Source: Streptomyces sp. PH10-H1
GTDB taxonomy: Bacteria; Actinomycetota; Actinomycetes; Streptomycetales; Streptomycetaceae
Direction of reading: 5' to 3'
NCBI RefSeq assembly: GCF_030063355.1
Contig: NZ_JASISZ010000010.1
Location: 1 to 64,000 of the forward strand
DNA: 64,000 bases
The notes beneath the pieces are model-generated. The model was given only the letters and a program-made list of their open reading frames with translations, had not been told where the DNA came from and did not search any database. Below, piece after piece: positions 31,001 through 40,390 of this stretch. Numbering within the stretch: position 1 is the stretch's first letter; each line of letters begins with the position of its first letter. Made by a program: the position numbers and the translations under genes.

Positions 31001-34000
31001 CTAACGCTCCTGGTTCTGAGGGCCACCGTAGTGATTGTCGGGGGCCTGGCCGTTCGTGTCAGTTCCCGCAGTGCGTCCCTGCTGGACGCCGCGGCGCAGA
31101 TTACTCAACCGGCCGCGGACGTCCTCCGGCGCGCGGGAGACCTGTGGGCCGCCCTGCGGAGTCTGCTGTGCGGTGCCCGCGACCAGGTTGGCCTTGGGCA
31201 CTCGACGGGGCAGGCCGGAGGGGGTTACCCCACCTGCCTTCGGCTCGCGGACCTGTTCGGCCCGCTGCCAGTGCTGGTCGTTCTGGGAACGCCAGTCGGT
31301 CTCGTCCTGCTCCGGCGCCTGTTCCGGCTCCGGATCGGGCTGAGGGGCCGGCGGTGCCGCTGCCGCCTCGTCGGGTTGAGGCCACTGCCGGTCACGGCGC
31401 GGCAGGCCGGGTTCCGTCAGCGAGGGGGAGCCTACGCTCTCCGGTGCCCCGAAGGAGGTTCCGGGAACGGATTCCGGTCCGGGCCGGTCCTGGTACGCCG
31501 TGGGCTGCACCCAGTCGTCCAGAACGGGTGGGGCGGGAGGTCCGGAAGGTGCGGGCTGGGCGGCGAAGTCCTGCTGCCACTCCGGCTCGTACGGCGCCTG
31601 TTGCTGATACGCGGGCTGCCCGTACTCGTCCTGGCCGCTGTACTCCCGCTGCCCGGTGAAGTCCTGCCCCGGGTAGTCCTGGCCCTCGGCGTAGCCGCCG
31701 TCGTACTGCGGCTCGTAGCCCTGCCGGCCCTGCTGCTGGGGGACCTCCTCGCGGTACACCGGAACGTCCTCCTGCCGGTCGGAGGCCGAGGCCTCCAGCT
31801 GGGCCCTGCGCTCCTCGCGCAGCAGTGAGCGGCCGACGGGGTCGAGCTGTCCGGTGCCGGGGGCCGCGAACGCGGACTCGTCGGAGCGCTGGTACTTCGA
31901 GTCGTCGAAGCCCAGCTCGGCGGCGGTCGGCTGGTAGCCGAACTCGGCGGTCGGTTGCTCGGGGACGATCCGCGACACGGTGAAGTCCGGCTCGTCGTCG
32001 GGCAGTTGGTCCTCGCCGCCGCCACCGTGGGTGATCAGCTCCGGGAGCATGACCAGCGAGGTGGTGCCGGCCTGCTCGCCCGAGGGGCGCAGCTGGACGC
32101 GGACGCCGTGCCGGTCGGCCAGCCGGCCGACCACGAACAGGCCCATGCGCTGGGAGATCGCGACATCCACGGTCGGCGGATCGGCCAGCTTGTGGTTGAT
32201 GTCCGCGAAGTCCTCGGCGGTCAGGCCGATGCCCCGGTCGTGGATCTCGACCATGACGCGGCCGTCCGGCAGCCGGGTCGCGGTGACCCGCACCTTGGTC
32301 TGCGGCGAGGAGAACGTGGTGGCGTTCTCCAGCAGCTCGGCCAGCAGGTGCACGAGGTCGGTCACGGCGGTGCCGTGGATTTCCGTCTCCGGTATGCCGA
32401 CCAGCTCGATGCGCTCGTACGCCTCCACCTCGGAGGCCGCGGCGCGCAGCACGTCGACGAGCGGGACCGGCTGGTTCCAGCGGCGGCCCGGCTCCTCGCC
32501 GGCGAGGACCAGCAGGTTCTCGCCGTTGCGGCGCATACGGGTGGCGAGGTGGTCCATCTTGAAGAGGTTCTCGAGCTGGTCCGGGTCCGCCTCGTTGTTC
32601 TCCAGCTCGGTGATCAGCGTGAGCTGCCGCTGGATGAGGCCCTGGTTCCGGCGCGAGAGGTTGGTGAAGATCGCGTTGACGTTGCCCCGCAGCAATGCCT
32701 GCTCGGCGGCGAGCCGGACGGCCTCGCGGTGCACCTGGTCGAAGGCGCGGGCGACCTCGCCGATCTCGTCGTGGCTGGTGATCGGAATCGGCTGGACGGT
32801 GGTGTCCACCCGGCCCGGGTCGGTACGCGACAGCTGGTCGACCAGCCCCGGCAGCCGCTGTTCAGCGACGTCGAAGGCGGCGTTGCGCAGCTTGCGCATG
32901 CTGCGGCTCATGTTGCGGGCCATCATGCCCGCGACGATGAAGGCGATGATCAGCGCGAGGACGACGATGACCGCGTTGACGATCGCGTCGGTCTTGGCGC
33001 CGGACGCGATGGTCTCCGCGTCGTTCACGGCGGTGTCGGCGAGGTGCTGCTCAACGGTCCGGTAGGCGTCGAAGGCGAGCGTCGTGGTGCCGAACCAGCT
33101 CTCCGGCGTGATGCCCTCGGCCTTGAGCTCCTTGGCCGACTTGTCCGAGGCGATCTCGGCGACCATCTTCTCCATCGACGGCGGGGGCACCAGCTTCGCG
33201 CCGGCCGCCGCTGCTTCCGTGGCGGCGGCGGTGAACTGCTCCTCGCCCTTCTTCTGCGCGGCGGCCTGGGCGTCCTTCAGCCGCTGCACATCGGCGGGGG
33301 TACCGCCGCCCTGATACTCCTGGATCGCGATGCCCTGGAGATACAGGTACGAGGTGAGGGCGGTCTGCTGGAGCTTGCGCTCCTTGGCCGGCACCTGGCC
33401 CTCGATCTGGATGTGCATGCCGATGGAGCGGGTCAGCGACTCGGCGGCCTTGGCCAGCGAGATGGCGTAGAGCGTGCGGCCGTAGCTGGTGATGTTGCCG
33501 GTGCCGAGACCGAGCTCGTTGGCCAGCTCCATCAGCGGGTGCTGGATGCCGACGTACGCCTCTTCGGTCTGCTTGTCCGGCAGCTGCCGGGTGTAGGCGG
33601 CCTGGCGCAGCTTCTGCAGTCCCGGCTCGACTGTGCGGAAGCCGTCCACCCGGCGCCTGAGGCCCTCGGTGGAGGGCATCTGGCGGACCGCTTCGTTGAA
33701 GGTCTCAGCGGCGGCGTCGGTGGCCGCGTAGGCCCCCGTCACGGCGGGATCGGTGCGCTTGCCCTGCAGCAGGGGAACGACGGTCACGTCGCGCTCGTTG
33801 ATCAAGGCGTGGCTGTAGCCGGCCGCGGCGCGCACCAGGATGGCGGTGCGCTTGGCGGCGTCCGCCTGCTGCCAGGTCTGCACGGAGTTCTGCACCGTGA
33901 AGCCGCCCATGGCCAGAGCGACGAGAACCGGGATGAGGAGGATGGCGTTCAGCCGGGTGGCCACCCGCCAGTTGCGCACGGCGAAGCGGCTGCGGGATCC

Positions 34001-34123
34001 CGCGGGCGTCTCAGGGGCGGCGACCGCGGCAGTATCGGGCGCGCCGTCGTACCGCGGGGGCGGCGTGAAATTGCCCCGGGGGCCTTCTGCGGAGCCCGGC
34101 TCCGCTCGCCTGGTGTTCCTCAC
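31001..34123 (-). CDS. cvnA: conservon sensor histidine kinase-like protein CvnA (first conservon)
   Basis: This 1040-residue membrane protein has an N-terminal membrane segment (LNAILLIPVLVALAMGGFTV), an extracytoplasmic helical domain of the nitrate/nitrite-sensing (NIT) type, and a second segment (VNAVIVVLALIIAFIVAGMMA). A HAMP region, a helical region with GNVNAIFTNLSRRNQGLIQRQ, and a HATPase_c domain (LLAELLENATTFSSPQTKV, DRGIGLTAEDF, MGLFVVGRLADRHG) follow. There is no clear HisKA phosphoacceptor box, normal for CvnA. A Gln/Tyr/Pro-rich linker follows, then a C-terminal motif shared with the other CvnA. GTG 34123 is taken as start; upstream GAGAGG. Confidence 0.92.
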   Translation of the reverse strand: MRNTRRAEPGSAEGPRGNFTPPPRYDGAPDTAAVAAPETPAGSRSRFAVRNWRVATRLNAILLIPVLVALAMGGFTVQNSVQTWQQADAAKRTAILVRAAAGYSHALINERDVTVVPLLQGKRTDPAVTGAYAATDAAAETFNEAVRQMPSTEGLRRRVDGFRTVEPGLQKLRQAAYTRQLPDKQTEEAYVGIQHPLMELANELGLGTGNITSYGRTLYAISLAKAAESLTRSIGMHIQIEGQVPAKERKLQQTALTSYLYLQGIAIQEYQGGGTPADVQRLKDAQAAAQKKGEEQFTAAATEAAAAGAKLVPPPSMEKMVAEIASDKSAKELKAEGITPESWFGTTTLAFDAYRTVEQHLADTAVNDAETIASGAKTDAIVNAVIVVLALIIAFIVAGMMARNMSRSMRKLRNAAFDVAEQRLPGLVDQLSRTDPGRVDTTVQPIPITSHDEIGEVARAFDQVHREAVRLAAEQALLRGNVNAIFTNLSRRNQGLIQRQLTLITELENNEADPDQLENLFKMDHLATRMRRNGENLLVLAGEEPGRRWNQPVPLVDVLRAAASEVEAYERIELVGIPETEIHGTAVTDLVHLLAELLENATTFSSPQTKVRVTATRLPDGRVMVEIHDRGIGLTAEDFADINHKLADPPTVDVAISQRMGLFVVGRLADRHGVRVQLRPSGEQAGTTSLVMLPELITHGGGGEDQLPDDEPDFTVSRIVPEQPTAEFGYQPTAAELGFDDSKYQRSDESAFAAPGTGQLDPVGRSLLREERRAQLEASASDRQEDVPVYREEVPQQQGRQGYEPQYDGGYAEGQDYPGQDFTGQREYSGQDEYGQPAYQQQAPYEPEWQQDFAAQPAPSGPPAPPVLDDWVQPTAYQDRPGPESVPGTSFGAPESVGSPSLTEPGLPRRDRQWPQPDEAAAAPPAPQPDPEPEQAPEQDETDWRSQNDQHWQRAEQVREPKAGGVTPSGLPRRVPKANLVAGTAQQTPQGGPQVSRAPEDVRGRLSNLRRGVQQGRTAGTDTNGQAPDNHYGGPQNQER

Positions 34124-34435
34124 TCGACCAACAACCTCTCGGCGACAACACAGCAATGTGCCGTTACTACTCACGGGTTCTGCGAATTTCAGCACGTCAT
34201 GGGGGTGCTAGCCAAACGTCGTACGGAGTGCAACGAACGATCGAACGGGGCTATATAAATAAGGCATAAGCTCAATGAGGGGGCAAACCGCACCGTTCGC
34301 ATCACCCCTACGGAACCAGTCGAGCGCGGGGGGTGTTCATCGCACGCTGATTCTCTGTCGAAACGTTATGAACGCAAGAACCGGCCGTGTCAAAAGACAC
34401 AGCCGGTCCTGGAGGCAACTGCCGAACTGGAGAGC
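34124..34435 (-). other. intergenic region between the two conservons
   Basis: This 312-bp gap contains the upstream region of conservon 1, including an AT-richer stretch (TATATAAATAAGGCATAAGC, 34251-34270) likely to hold its promoter. It also contains the terminator of conservon 2 at 34380-34407. No extra gene is evident. Confidence 0.5.
34380..34407 (-). terminator. terminator of the second conservon
   Basis: ACCGGC-C-GTGTC pairs with GACAC-A-GCCGGT across an AAAA loop with one internal mismatch. It lies about 30 bases beyond the cvnD stop. Confidence 0.65.
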
Positions 34436-35041
34436 TTACTTGAGCCGCGCCAGCAGTGCGTGCTCCACGAGTGTGATCAGCGCGGACTTGGCCTCGCCGC
34501 GATGGCGGGCGTCCGTGGTGATGATCGGTGCCTCGGGCCCGATCTGCAACGCCTCGCGGACTTCCTCGGGGCGGTAGGGCTGGTGCCCCTCGAAACCGTT
34601 GAGGGCGACAACGAACGGCAGGCCGCTGTTCTCGAAGTAGTCGACGGCCGGGAAACAGTCCGCCAGCCGCCGGGTGTCGACCAGGACGACGGCGCCGATC
34701 GCGCCACGCACCAGGTCGTCCCACATGAACCAGAAGCGGTCCTGGCCCGGTGTACCGAACAGGTACAGGATCAGGTCGTCGTCGAGGGTGATACGGCCGA
34801 AGTCCATCGCCACCGTGGTGGTCGTCTTGTCCTGGACGTGGCTGAGGTCGTCGATTCCGGCCGACGCGGAGGTCATGACGGCCTCCGTGCGCAGCGGGTT
34901 GATCTCCGAGACCGCGCCGACGAACGTGGTCTTGCCCACGCCGAAGCCGCCCGCCACCACGATCTTGGCCGAGGTGGTGGACCGGGCCACAGGCGGGCCA
35001 TAAGCCGCCTGAGGTTGCGGTCTAGAGCTTGCGAAGTCCAC
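34436..35041 (-). CDS. cvnD: conservon GTP-binding protein CvnD (second conservon)
   Basis: This 201-residue Ras-like GTPase has GGFGVGKTTFVGAVSEINPL, QDKTTTTVAMDFGRI, FGTPGQDRFWFMW and ALNGFEG, and ends LVEHALLARLK. The core is nearly the same as in the first conservon, but the N-terminal extension (SSRPQPQAAYGPPVA) differs, so specificity may lie there. GTG 35041 with GAAAGGG upstream, overlapping the cvnC end. Closed by the hairpin at 34380-34407. Confidence 0.92.
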   Translation of the reverse strand: MDFASSRPQPQAAYGPPVARSTTSAKIVVAGGFGVGKTTFVGAVSEINPLRTEAVMTSASAGIDDLSHVQDKTTTTVAMDFGRITLDDDLILYLFGTPGQDRFWFMWDDLVRGAIGAVVLVDTRRLADCFPAVDYFENSGLPFVVALNGFEGHQPYRPEEVREALQIGPEAPIITTDARHRGEAKSALITLVEHALLARLK

Positions 35042-35429
35042 TGAGCACCCTTTCGAGCAGTGTCACATCAGGCTGTCCGCCGGCCTCGCCACTGCCCGGC
35101 TGGTGAATAGCGACCATGCCGGCCTCTGCGAGGTCGGCCACGAGAATGCGGGCCACACCGAGCGGGAATCCCAGCAGCGCCGAGATCTCGGCGACCGACT
35201 TGATCTCCCGGCAGAGGTGGCAGATCCGCTGGTGTTCGGGAAGAAGTCCCTGGTACTGGCCCGGATCGGCCGAGGTGCTGACCAACGCCTCGATGGCGAG
35301 CTGGTAGCGCGGCCGGGTCCGGCCACCGGTCATGGCGTACGGCCGCACCAGCGGCTGGTCGCCTTCAACCCCGTACGGCGCGTGGTGGGACGCGCCGTAC
35401 GGGCCCGGCGAGGCGGGTGGCGGGGTCAT
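35022..35429 (-). CDS. cvnC: conservon DUF742 protein CvnC (second conservon)
   Basis: This 135-residue protein has a short Pro/Tyr-rich leader (PASPGPYGASHHAPYG), then DUF742: LVRPYAMTGGRTRPRYQLAI, CREIKSVAEISALLGFPLGVARIL, VTLLERVLSGLRKL. ATG 35429 follows GGAGG by seven bases. It overlaps the GTPase gene by 20 bp, the same junction as in conservon 1. Cysteines in RICHLCREI are shared with the paralogue. Confidence 0.92.
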   Translation of the reverse strand: MTPPPASPGPYGASHHAPYGVEGDQPLVRPYAMTGGRTRPRYQLAIEALVSTSADPGQYQGLLPEHQRICHLCREIKSVAEISALLGFPLGVARILVADLAEAGMVAIHQPGSGEAGGQPDVTLLERVLSGLRKL

Positions 35430-35496
35430 GAGGGTCCTCCGTGTCCGGGCAATGCGGTCGCGGTGCAGGAAGTACGCGTTGTCTGGTGAAGCGTGG

Positions 35497-35910
35497 TCAA
35501 TGCATCAGGCTGCCTTGCAGTTCCGAGCGGAGGTCGGGGGTGAGGACGGTCCCGGTCCGGTCGACGAGCAGTGCCATTTCGTAGCCCACGAGGCCGATGT
35601 CGCATTCGGGGTGGGCGAGTACGGCGATGGAGGAGCCCTCGGAGACGGACATGATGAAGAGGAAACCGCGTTCCATCTCCACGACGGTCTGGTTGACCGC
35701 GCCGCCTTCGAAGATGCGGGAGGCTCCGGCGGTGAGCGAGGTCAGGCCGGAGGCGACGGCGGCGAGCTGGTCCGCGCGGTCGCGAGGGAAGCCCTCGGAC
35801 ATCGCGAGCAGCAGGCCGTCGGCGGAGACCACCACCGTGTGGGACACCCCAGGGGTGTTGTCCACGAAGTTGGTGATCAACCAGTTCAGATTCTGTGCCG
35901 CCTGGCTCAT
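35497..35910 (-). CDS. cvnB: conservon roadblock/LC7 protein CvnB (second conservon)
   Basis: This 137-residue protein is identical in sequence to CvnB of the first conservon when both start at the MSQAAQ methionine. Roadblock fold as described there. The block 35507-35934 matches 30588-31015 over 428 bp with a single mismatch (35913/30994), which falls upstream of the ATG. The identical product means either conservon's complex could draw on the same CvnB pool. Confidence 0.93.
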   Translation of the reverse strand: MSQAAQNLNWLITNFVDNTPGVSHTVVVSADGLLLAMSEGFPRDRADQLAAVASGLTSLTAGASRIFEGGAVNQTVVEMERGFLFIMSVSEGSSIAVLAHPECDIGLVGYEMALLVDRTGTVLTPDLRSELQGSLMH

Positions 35911-35919
35911 CGCACTCAA

Positions 35920-38900
35920 CTAACGCTCCTGGTTATTCGTGCCGAAGCCCCGGCCGTCGGTGTTGCCATTGCCTGCCTCGCGGCCCTGCTGGATGCCGCG
36001 CCGGAGGTTCGTCAGCCGCCCGCGCACATCATCGGGCGCCCGGGAGACCTGCGGGCCGCCCTGCGGGGCCGCCTGGGGGGTGGCCCCGCCCGCGACCAGG
36101 TTGGCCTTGGGTACGCGACGGGGCAGCCCGGAAGGGGTCACCCCGCCCGCCGACGGCTCGCGGACCTGCTCGGCCCGCTGCCGGAGTTCATCGTTGGGCG
36201 AAGTGCGCCAGTTCGGCGTCTCGCGGGGCATCGGCTGCGTCGGCTGGGCCGGCGCGGCCGGCCGCTGCGGTGCGGCGGACGGAGCCGGCGCGGGCTGCTC
36301 GGCCCGCGCCCGCTGGGGCTGCTGCTGCACCGGCAGCGGCTGCTGGGGCTGGGACGGCTGCGCAGCCGGCCGGGGCTGCGGCGCCGCGGGACGGGCCGGA
36401 GCCGCGGGCGCTGCGGGCGCCGCCGCCGCGCTCTCGACGTGCACCTGCTGCATCCGCTCGGCCTGACCGGTACGGAACCAGTCGGACTCGATCGCTGCGA
36501 AGATCGGCGTCGGCTCGTCACCGCGCGACGGGGCCGGCGGCAGCGCCATCGGCTCCGAGACCGGCGGCAGTTGCGGCTCGGTGCCTCGGTTGGGCTGCCG
36601 GTTGGCCTGCTGCTGGAACCCCTGCTGCTGGTTGCCCTGCTGCGGGTAACCCTGCGGCTGTCCCGGCTGTCCCTGCGGTCCCGACTGGTTGCCGGCGAAC
36701 CCGCCGTCGGCCGGGGATCCGCCGCGCTGCGGCAGACCCTGCCGGTCCTGGGACGGGACGCGCTGGCCCGGGTACGGCTCGGCCTGCGGCCGGCCGTTGA
36801 CCGGGGGCGTACCGGGCACCGGGAACTGGCCGGTGTCGCTGCCGTTCGGGTAGTCGCTGCCACGGGGACCGCTCTGCGGGCCGCCCGGCAGCGGGAACTC
36901 GCCGGTTCCGCTGTTACCCGGGTTGCCGGGACGCGGGAACTCACCGCTGGGGGAGCCCGGCTGGTGCGCGTCGGGGCGTGCTCCGCCGCGTACCGGGTTC
37001 GGGCCCTGCGCTCCGCCGAACACGTCGGAACGGAAGCCGCCGGGTCCCGCGTCCTGCGCCGTGGGCGCCGGGTAGTGGTTCGGGGACGGGGCGAACGGGT
37101 CGCCGAGCGGCAGCCCCGCGTCCTGCCGGGAGCCCGCACCGGGACCGGCATTGGGGCGCTGGTAGTCGCCACGCGGCTGCGGGGACACCGGACGGCCGCC
37201 GGGCGGCGGACCGTCGAAGTCGGGGCGCTCGAACCGGGCGGTGGACTCCACGTCCTCGTGGCCGCGCGGAGTGTCCTGCGAGGGGCTGCGGTCGCCGGAG
37301 CCGCCGGGGGGCGGCGGGGGGAAGCCCTGCGGGGGCCCGCCGCGCTGCGGCTGGCCCTGCTGCGGCTGGCCGTCGCCCTGGGCCCAGCTCGGACCGGACG
37401 GCTGCGGCTGGCCCTGAGGCTGGCCGTTCTGGGGGGCACCACCCGCGCGGCGTGCGCCCGAGCCGGGAGCACCCGGGCCGCCGGGACCGCCTGCCGGGCC
37501 GGAGTTCAGTGCCGGGCGCGGTCCGGTGCCCGCGACCTGGCCGCGTTGCGGCGGCCGGCCGACCTGTCCCGCGGGACCGGCGGCGGCGCCGAAGGCGTTG
37601 GTGGCGGAGGCGCCGGGCCCGTTGGGGGTACCGGGCATGCCCGTGGCGATGGGGCCGCGCTTGCCGGCGGCCGCGTTCTTGGCGTTCTGGCCGCCCTGCG
37701 TGACGTCCACCGGCAGCATGACGAGCGCGGTGGTGCCGCCGGAGTCCGACGGGCGCAGCTGGATACGGATGCCGTGTCGCAGCGACAGCCGGCCGACCAC
37801 GAACAGGCCCATGCGGCGCGAGACCGAGACGTCCACGGTCGGCGGGTTGGCGAGGCGCTCGTTGATGTCCGACAGGTCCTCGGGCGAGAGCCCGATTCCC
37901 GTGTCGTGGATCTCGATCAGCACCCGGCCGTCCGGCAGCGCGTGGCCGGTGACCTTCACCTTGGTCTGCGGGGAGGAGAACGAGGTGGCGTTCTCCAGCA
38001 GCTCGGCGAGCAGGTGGACGAGGTCGTTGACGATACGGCCGGTGACCTCGGCGGCGGGCACCGAGGTGAGCTCGATGCGCTCGTACTGCTCCACCTCGGA
38101 GGCCGCGGCGCGCAGCACGTCGACCAGCGGGACCGGGCGGGTCCAGCGGCGGCCCGGCTCCTCGCCCGCGAGGACGAGGAGGTTCTCGCCGTTACGGCGC
38201 ATACGGGTCGCGAGGTGGTCGAGCTTGAAGAGGCTGGACAGCTGGTCCGGGTCCGCCTCGCGGCTCTCCAGCTCGGAGATGAGCGAGAGCTGGCGCTGGA
38301 TGAGGCCCTGGCTGCGGCGCGAGAGGTTGGTGAACATCGCGTTGACGTTGCCTCGCAGCAGCGCCTGCTCGGCGGCGAGCCGGACGGCCTCGCTGTGGAC
38401 CTCGTCGAACGCGCGGGCCACCTGGCCGATCTCGTCACGGCTGTGGATACCGATCGAGACGACGGAGGTGTCGACGTCCTGCGGGTCGGACTCCGACAGC
38501 TGCTTGACCAGCTCGGGCAGCCGCTTCTGGGCGACGTCCTGGGCGGTGTCCTGCAGGCGGCGCAGCGAGCGGATCATCGAGCGGGCCACGATGAAGGCGC
38601 CGACGACGGCGACACCGAGGACGATCAGGATGATCGCACCGTCGATGATCGCCTGGCGCTGGGCCTCGCCACGCAGTTTGAGGGCCTGCTGCTGCATCTC
38701 GTTGAGCAGCGACCGCTCGATGTTGGTCATCGCCTGGATCTTGCTGCGGGCGGCGTCGTCCCAGTCGCGGTACGTGGCGCCGGTGGCGGCGAAGGTGTCG
38801 ATGCCGTGCTGCGAGTTGAGGATCCGCGTCGCGTTGGTGTCGTGGTTCTTGATCGTGTCGTTGCCGCCCTCGAGGGGCGCCATGAGCTCGACGGCGTCGG

Positions 38901-39798
38901 CGCCGCCGTAGATCTTCCCGAACCGGGTGAGCGCGGTCTTCTCGGACTGGGCGGCGGCCTTGGCGTACTGCCAGTCGTTCTCGGAGAGCGAGGCACCGGC
39001 CTGCGGGGCGAGCGCGGCGCTGATCACCGCACGCTGGATGGACTCGAACTCCTTGGCCGAGGAGAACGCGGCCAGCGCGCGGGTGCTGCGGATCATCTCC
39101 TGGTTGCTGGTCGCCTGCGCCATGTCCTGGGACAGCGAGAGCAGCGACTGGATGAGCGAGTCGTACTTGTTGACCGTCAGCGCGATGTACTGCGGCTGCG
39201 TGTAGGCCTGGTCACGGATCTCGTTGATGCCGCCCAGCTGCTGCTCGATGGCGAGCAGGGTGGAACGGACACCGACGAAGACCTGGTCGTTCGGGTCGAC
39301 GTCGTCGGTGGTGCTCTGGAACAGCTTGCGGAAGCGGTCGGTCGCCTCCCGGGAGGCCCCGACGGCGTCGTCGCTCTTGCCGGTGCCCGAGGACATCGGT
39401 CCCGCGGAGCGGTCCCGCTCCTCCTGCAGCGCACCGGCGAGGTCGGTGGCGTGCTCGGTGATCTGGGTGAGCTGCTTCATGTGCTCGAGCTGGGTGATGT
39501 TGTCCAGCGAGCTCGAGATACGCAGCGCACCGAGCGAGGTCGCGGCGACCACCGGCAGGGCGAGCAGTGAGATCAGACGGGTGCTGATCCGCCAGTTGCG
39601 CATGGCTATTCGGGGGCCCGGCTTGCCGACGCCGCCCGTGATCCGGCCGGCGTCGATGCCGCTGTGCGTGGTTGAGCGTCCGGCGGCCGCGGTGTTCACG
39701 GCGTCGTCGGATCGCTGCGGCGACGGACCGCTGTTGGCTCCGCCGGGCTGCTCCGGGTCGCCCGCAGCGCCGCTGTCCCTCTTGAAACGTCCCTGCAC
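35920..39798 (-). CDS. cvnA: conservon sensor histidine kinase-like protein CvnA (second conservon)
   Basis: This protein of about 1292 residues is larger than its neighbour. After a cytoplasmic N-terminal tail come a membrane segment (LISLLALPVVAATSLGALRI), a NIT-type helical sensor region, a second segment (IDGAIILIVLGVAVVGAFIVA), HAMP and a HATPase_c domain (LLAELLENATSFSSPQTKV, DTGIGLSPEDL, MGLFVVGRLSLRHG). A disordered Gly/Pro/Gln-rich region of about 500 residues follows, ending in the shared C-terminal motif. GTG 39798 is chosen with AGAGG upstream; GTG 39834 is possible. cvnB begins right after its stop. No HisKA box is seen. Confidence 0.92.
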   Translation of the reverse strand: MQGRFKRDSGAAGDPEQPGGANSGPSPQRSDDAVNTAAAGRSTTHSGIDAGRITGGVGKPGPRIAMRNWRISTRLISLLALPVVAATSLGALRISSSLDNITQLEHMKQLTQITEHATDLAGALQEERDRSAGPMSSGTGKSDDAVGASREATDRFRKLFQSTTDDVDPNDQVFVGVRSTLLAIEQQLGGINEIRDQAYTQPQYIALTVNKYDSLIQSLLSLSQDMAQATSNQEMIRSTRALAAFSSAKEFESIQRAVISAALAPQAGASLSENDWQYAKAAAQSEKTALTRFGKIYGGADAVELMAPLEGGNDTIKNHDTNATRILNSQHGIDTFAATGATYRDWDDAARSKIQAMTNIERSLLNEMQQQALKLRGEAQRQAIIDGAIILIVLGVAVVGAFIVARSMIRSLRRLQDTAQDVAQKRLPELVKQLSESDPQDVDTSVVSIGIHSRDEIGQVARAFDEVHSEAVRLAAEQALLRGNVNAMFTNLSRRSQGLIQRQLSLISELESREADPDQLSSLFKLDHLATRMRRNGENLLVLAGEEPGRRWTRPVPLVDVLRAAASEVEQYERIELTSVPAAEVTGRIVNDLVHLLAELLENATSFSSPQTKVKVTGHALPDGRVLIEIHDTGIGLSPEDLSDINERLANPPTVDVSVSRRMGLFVVGRLSLRHGIRIQLRPSDSGGTTALVMLPVDVTQGGQNAKNAAAGKRGPIATGMPGTPNGPGASATNAFGAAAGPAGQVGRPPQRGQVAGTGPRPALNSGPAGGPGGPGAPGSGARRAGGAPQNGQPQGQPQPSGPSWAQGDGQPQQGQPQRGGPPQGFPPPPPGGSGDRSPSQDTPRGHEDVESTARFERPDFDGPPPGGRPVSPQPRGDYQRPNAGPGAGSRQDAGLPLGDPFAPSPNHYPAPTAQDAGPGGFRSDVFGGAQGPNPVRGGARPDAHQPGSPSGEFPRPGNPGNSGTGEFPLPGGPQSGPRGSDYPNGSDTGQFPVPGTPPVNGRPQAEPYPGQRVPSQDRQGLPQRGGSPADGGFAGNQSGPQGQPGQPQGYPQQGNQQQGFQQQANRQPNRGTEPQLPPVSEPMALPPAPSRGDEPTPIFAAIESDWFRTGQAERMQQVHVESAAAAPAAPAAPARPAAPQPRPAAQPSQPQQPLPVQQQPQRARAEQPAPAPSAAPQRPAAPAQPTQPMPRETPNWRTSPNDELRQRAEQVREPSAGGVTPSGLPRRVPKANLVAGGATPQAAPQGGPQVSRAPDDVRGRLTNLRRGIQQGREAGNGNTDGRGFGTNNQER

Positions 39799-40390
39799 TA
39801 GCGTCGCAACCTCTGGACCAGGCGTCCCCCGCACGTGCGGCGGGACGGTGTCGAGTCATGGGGGCCCCGGTCACCCCGGAGTAGGGATGAACCGACGATG
39901 CCCTTCACCGCCGCTCGATGCTCGAACGCGCCCCCTGACGCGCTGGCTCGATAGATGTGGCGGTCCGGGGAATTCCAGCACAGTGCAGGATCTCCAACAA
40001 GGCCCGCAGCCCAGTCAGTGGAATGAGTGACTGGATGCAGTGGTCCGAGCACGGAGCGTCTAGGTCCGTTTCGGAGAAAGCCCGCGATTCTGGAACTTTT
40101 GGGCACCACAGGACGGTCCGGGCAGGCTGACCCGGTCGTTCCGGAGCGGGGGGTAACGTCCGGGAACCGCCGCAATGTCCGCTTCGGTTGCCGGGATGGG
40201 GCGTCCGATTAGGGCTGTATGTCGGGTAGTTCGTGAGCAAAATCACAACAGGATCGTTGCCTGGGTCACGGAAATCGGGGAACTGTCGCCACTAGCCTGG
40301 ATCTTTACGCAAGGCAGCGTGCTGTAAACCAGGGAATCCGCAGACCCGCGCCCGACCGGGCGCCTCAACCCCCCGAGGCCCAGACACCAC
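39799..40390. other. 592-bp intergenic region upstream of the second conservon and the 60-residue ORF
   Basis: This is the longest gap with no convincing gene. It should hold the minus-strand promoter of conservon 2 and a plus-strand promoter for the ORF at 40391. The right half is AT-richer (GAGCAAAATCACAACAGGAT near 40233; ACTAGCCTGGATCTTTACGC near 40293), with TAGCCT as a possible -10. I found no tRNA, long palindrome or riboswitch-like pattern. Confidence 0.4.

Noticed and set aside
35332-39570. 1400-codon open frame on the plus strand opposite cvnA of conservon 2
   Set aside because: It is the mirror of the cvnA coding strand and gives low-complexity Arg/Gly/Leu sequence with no motif.
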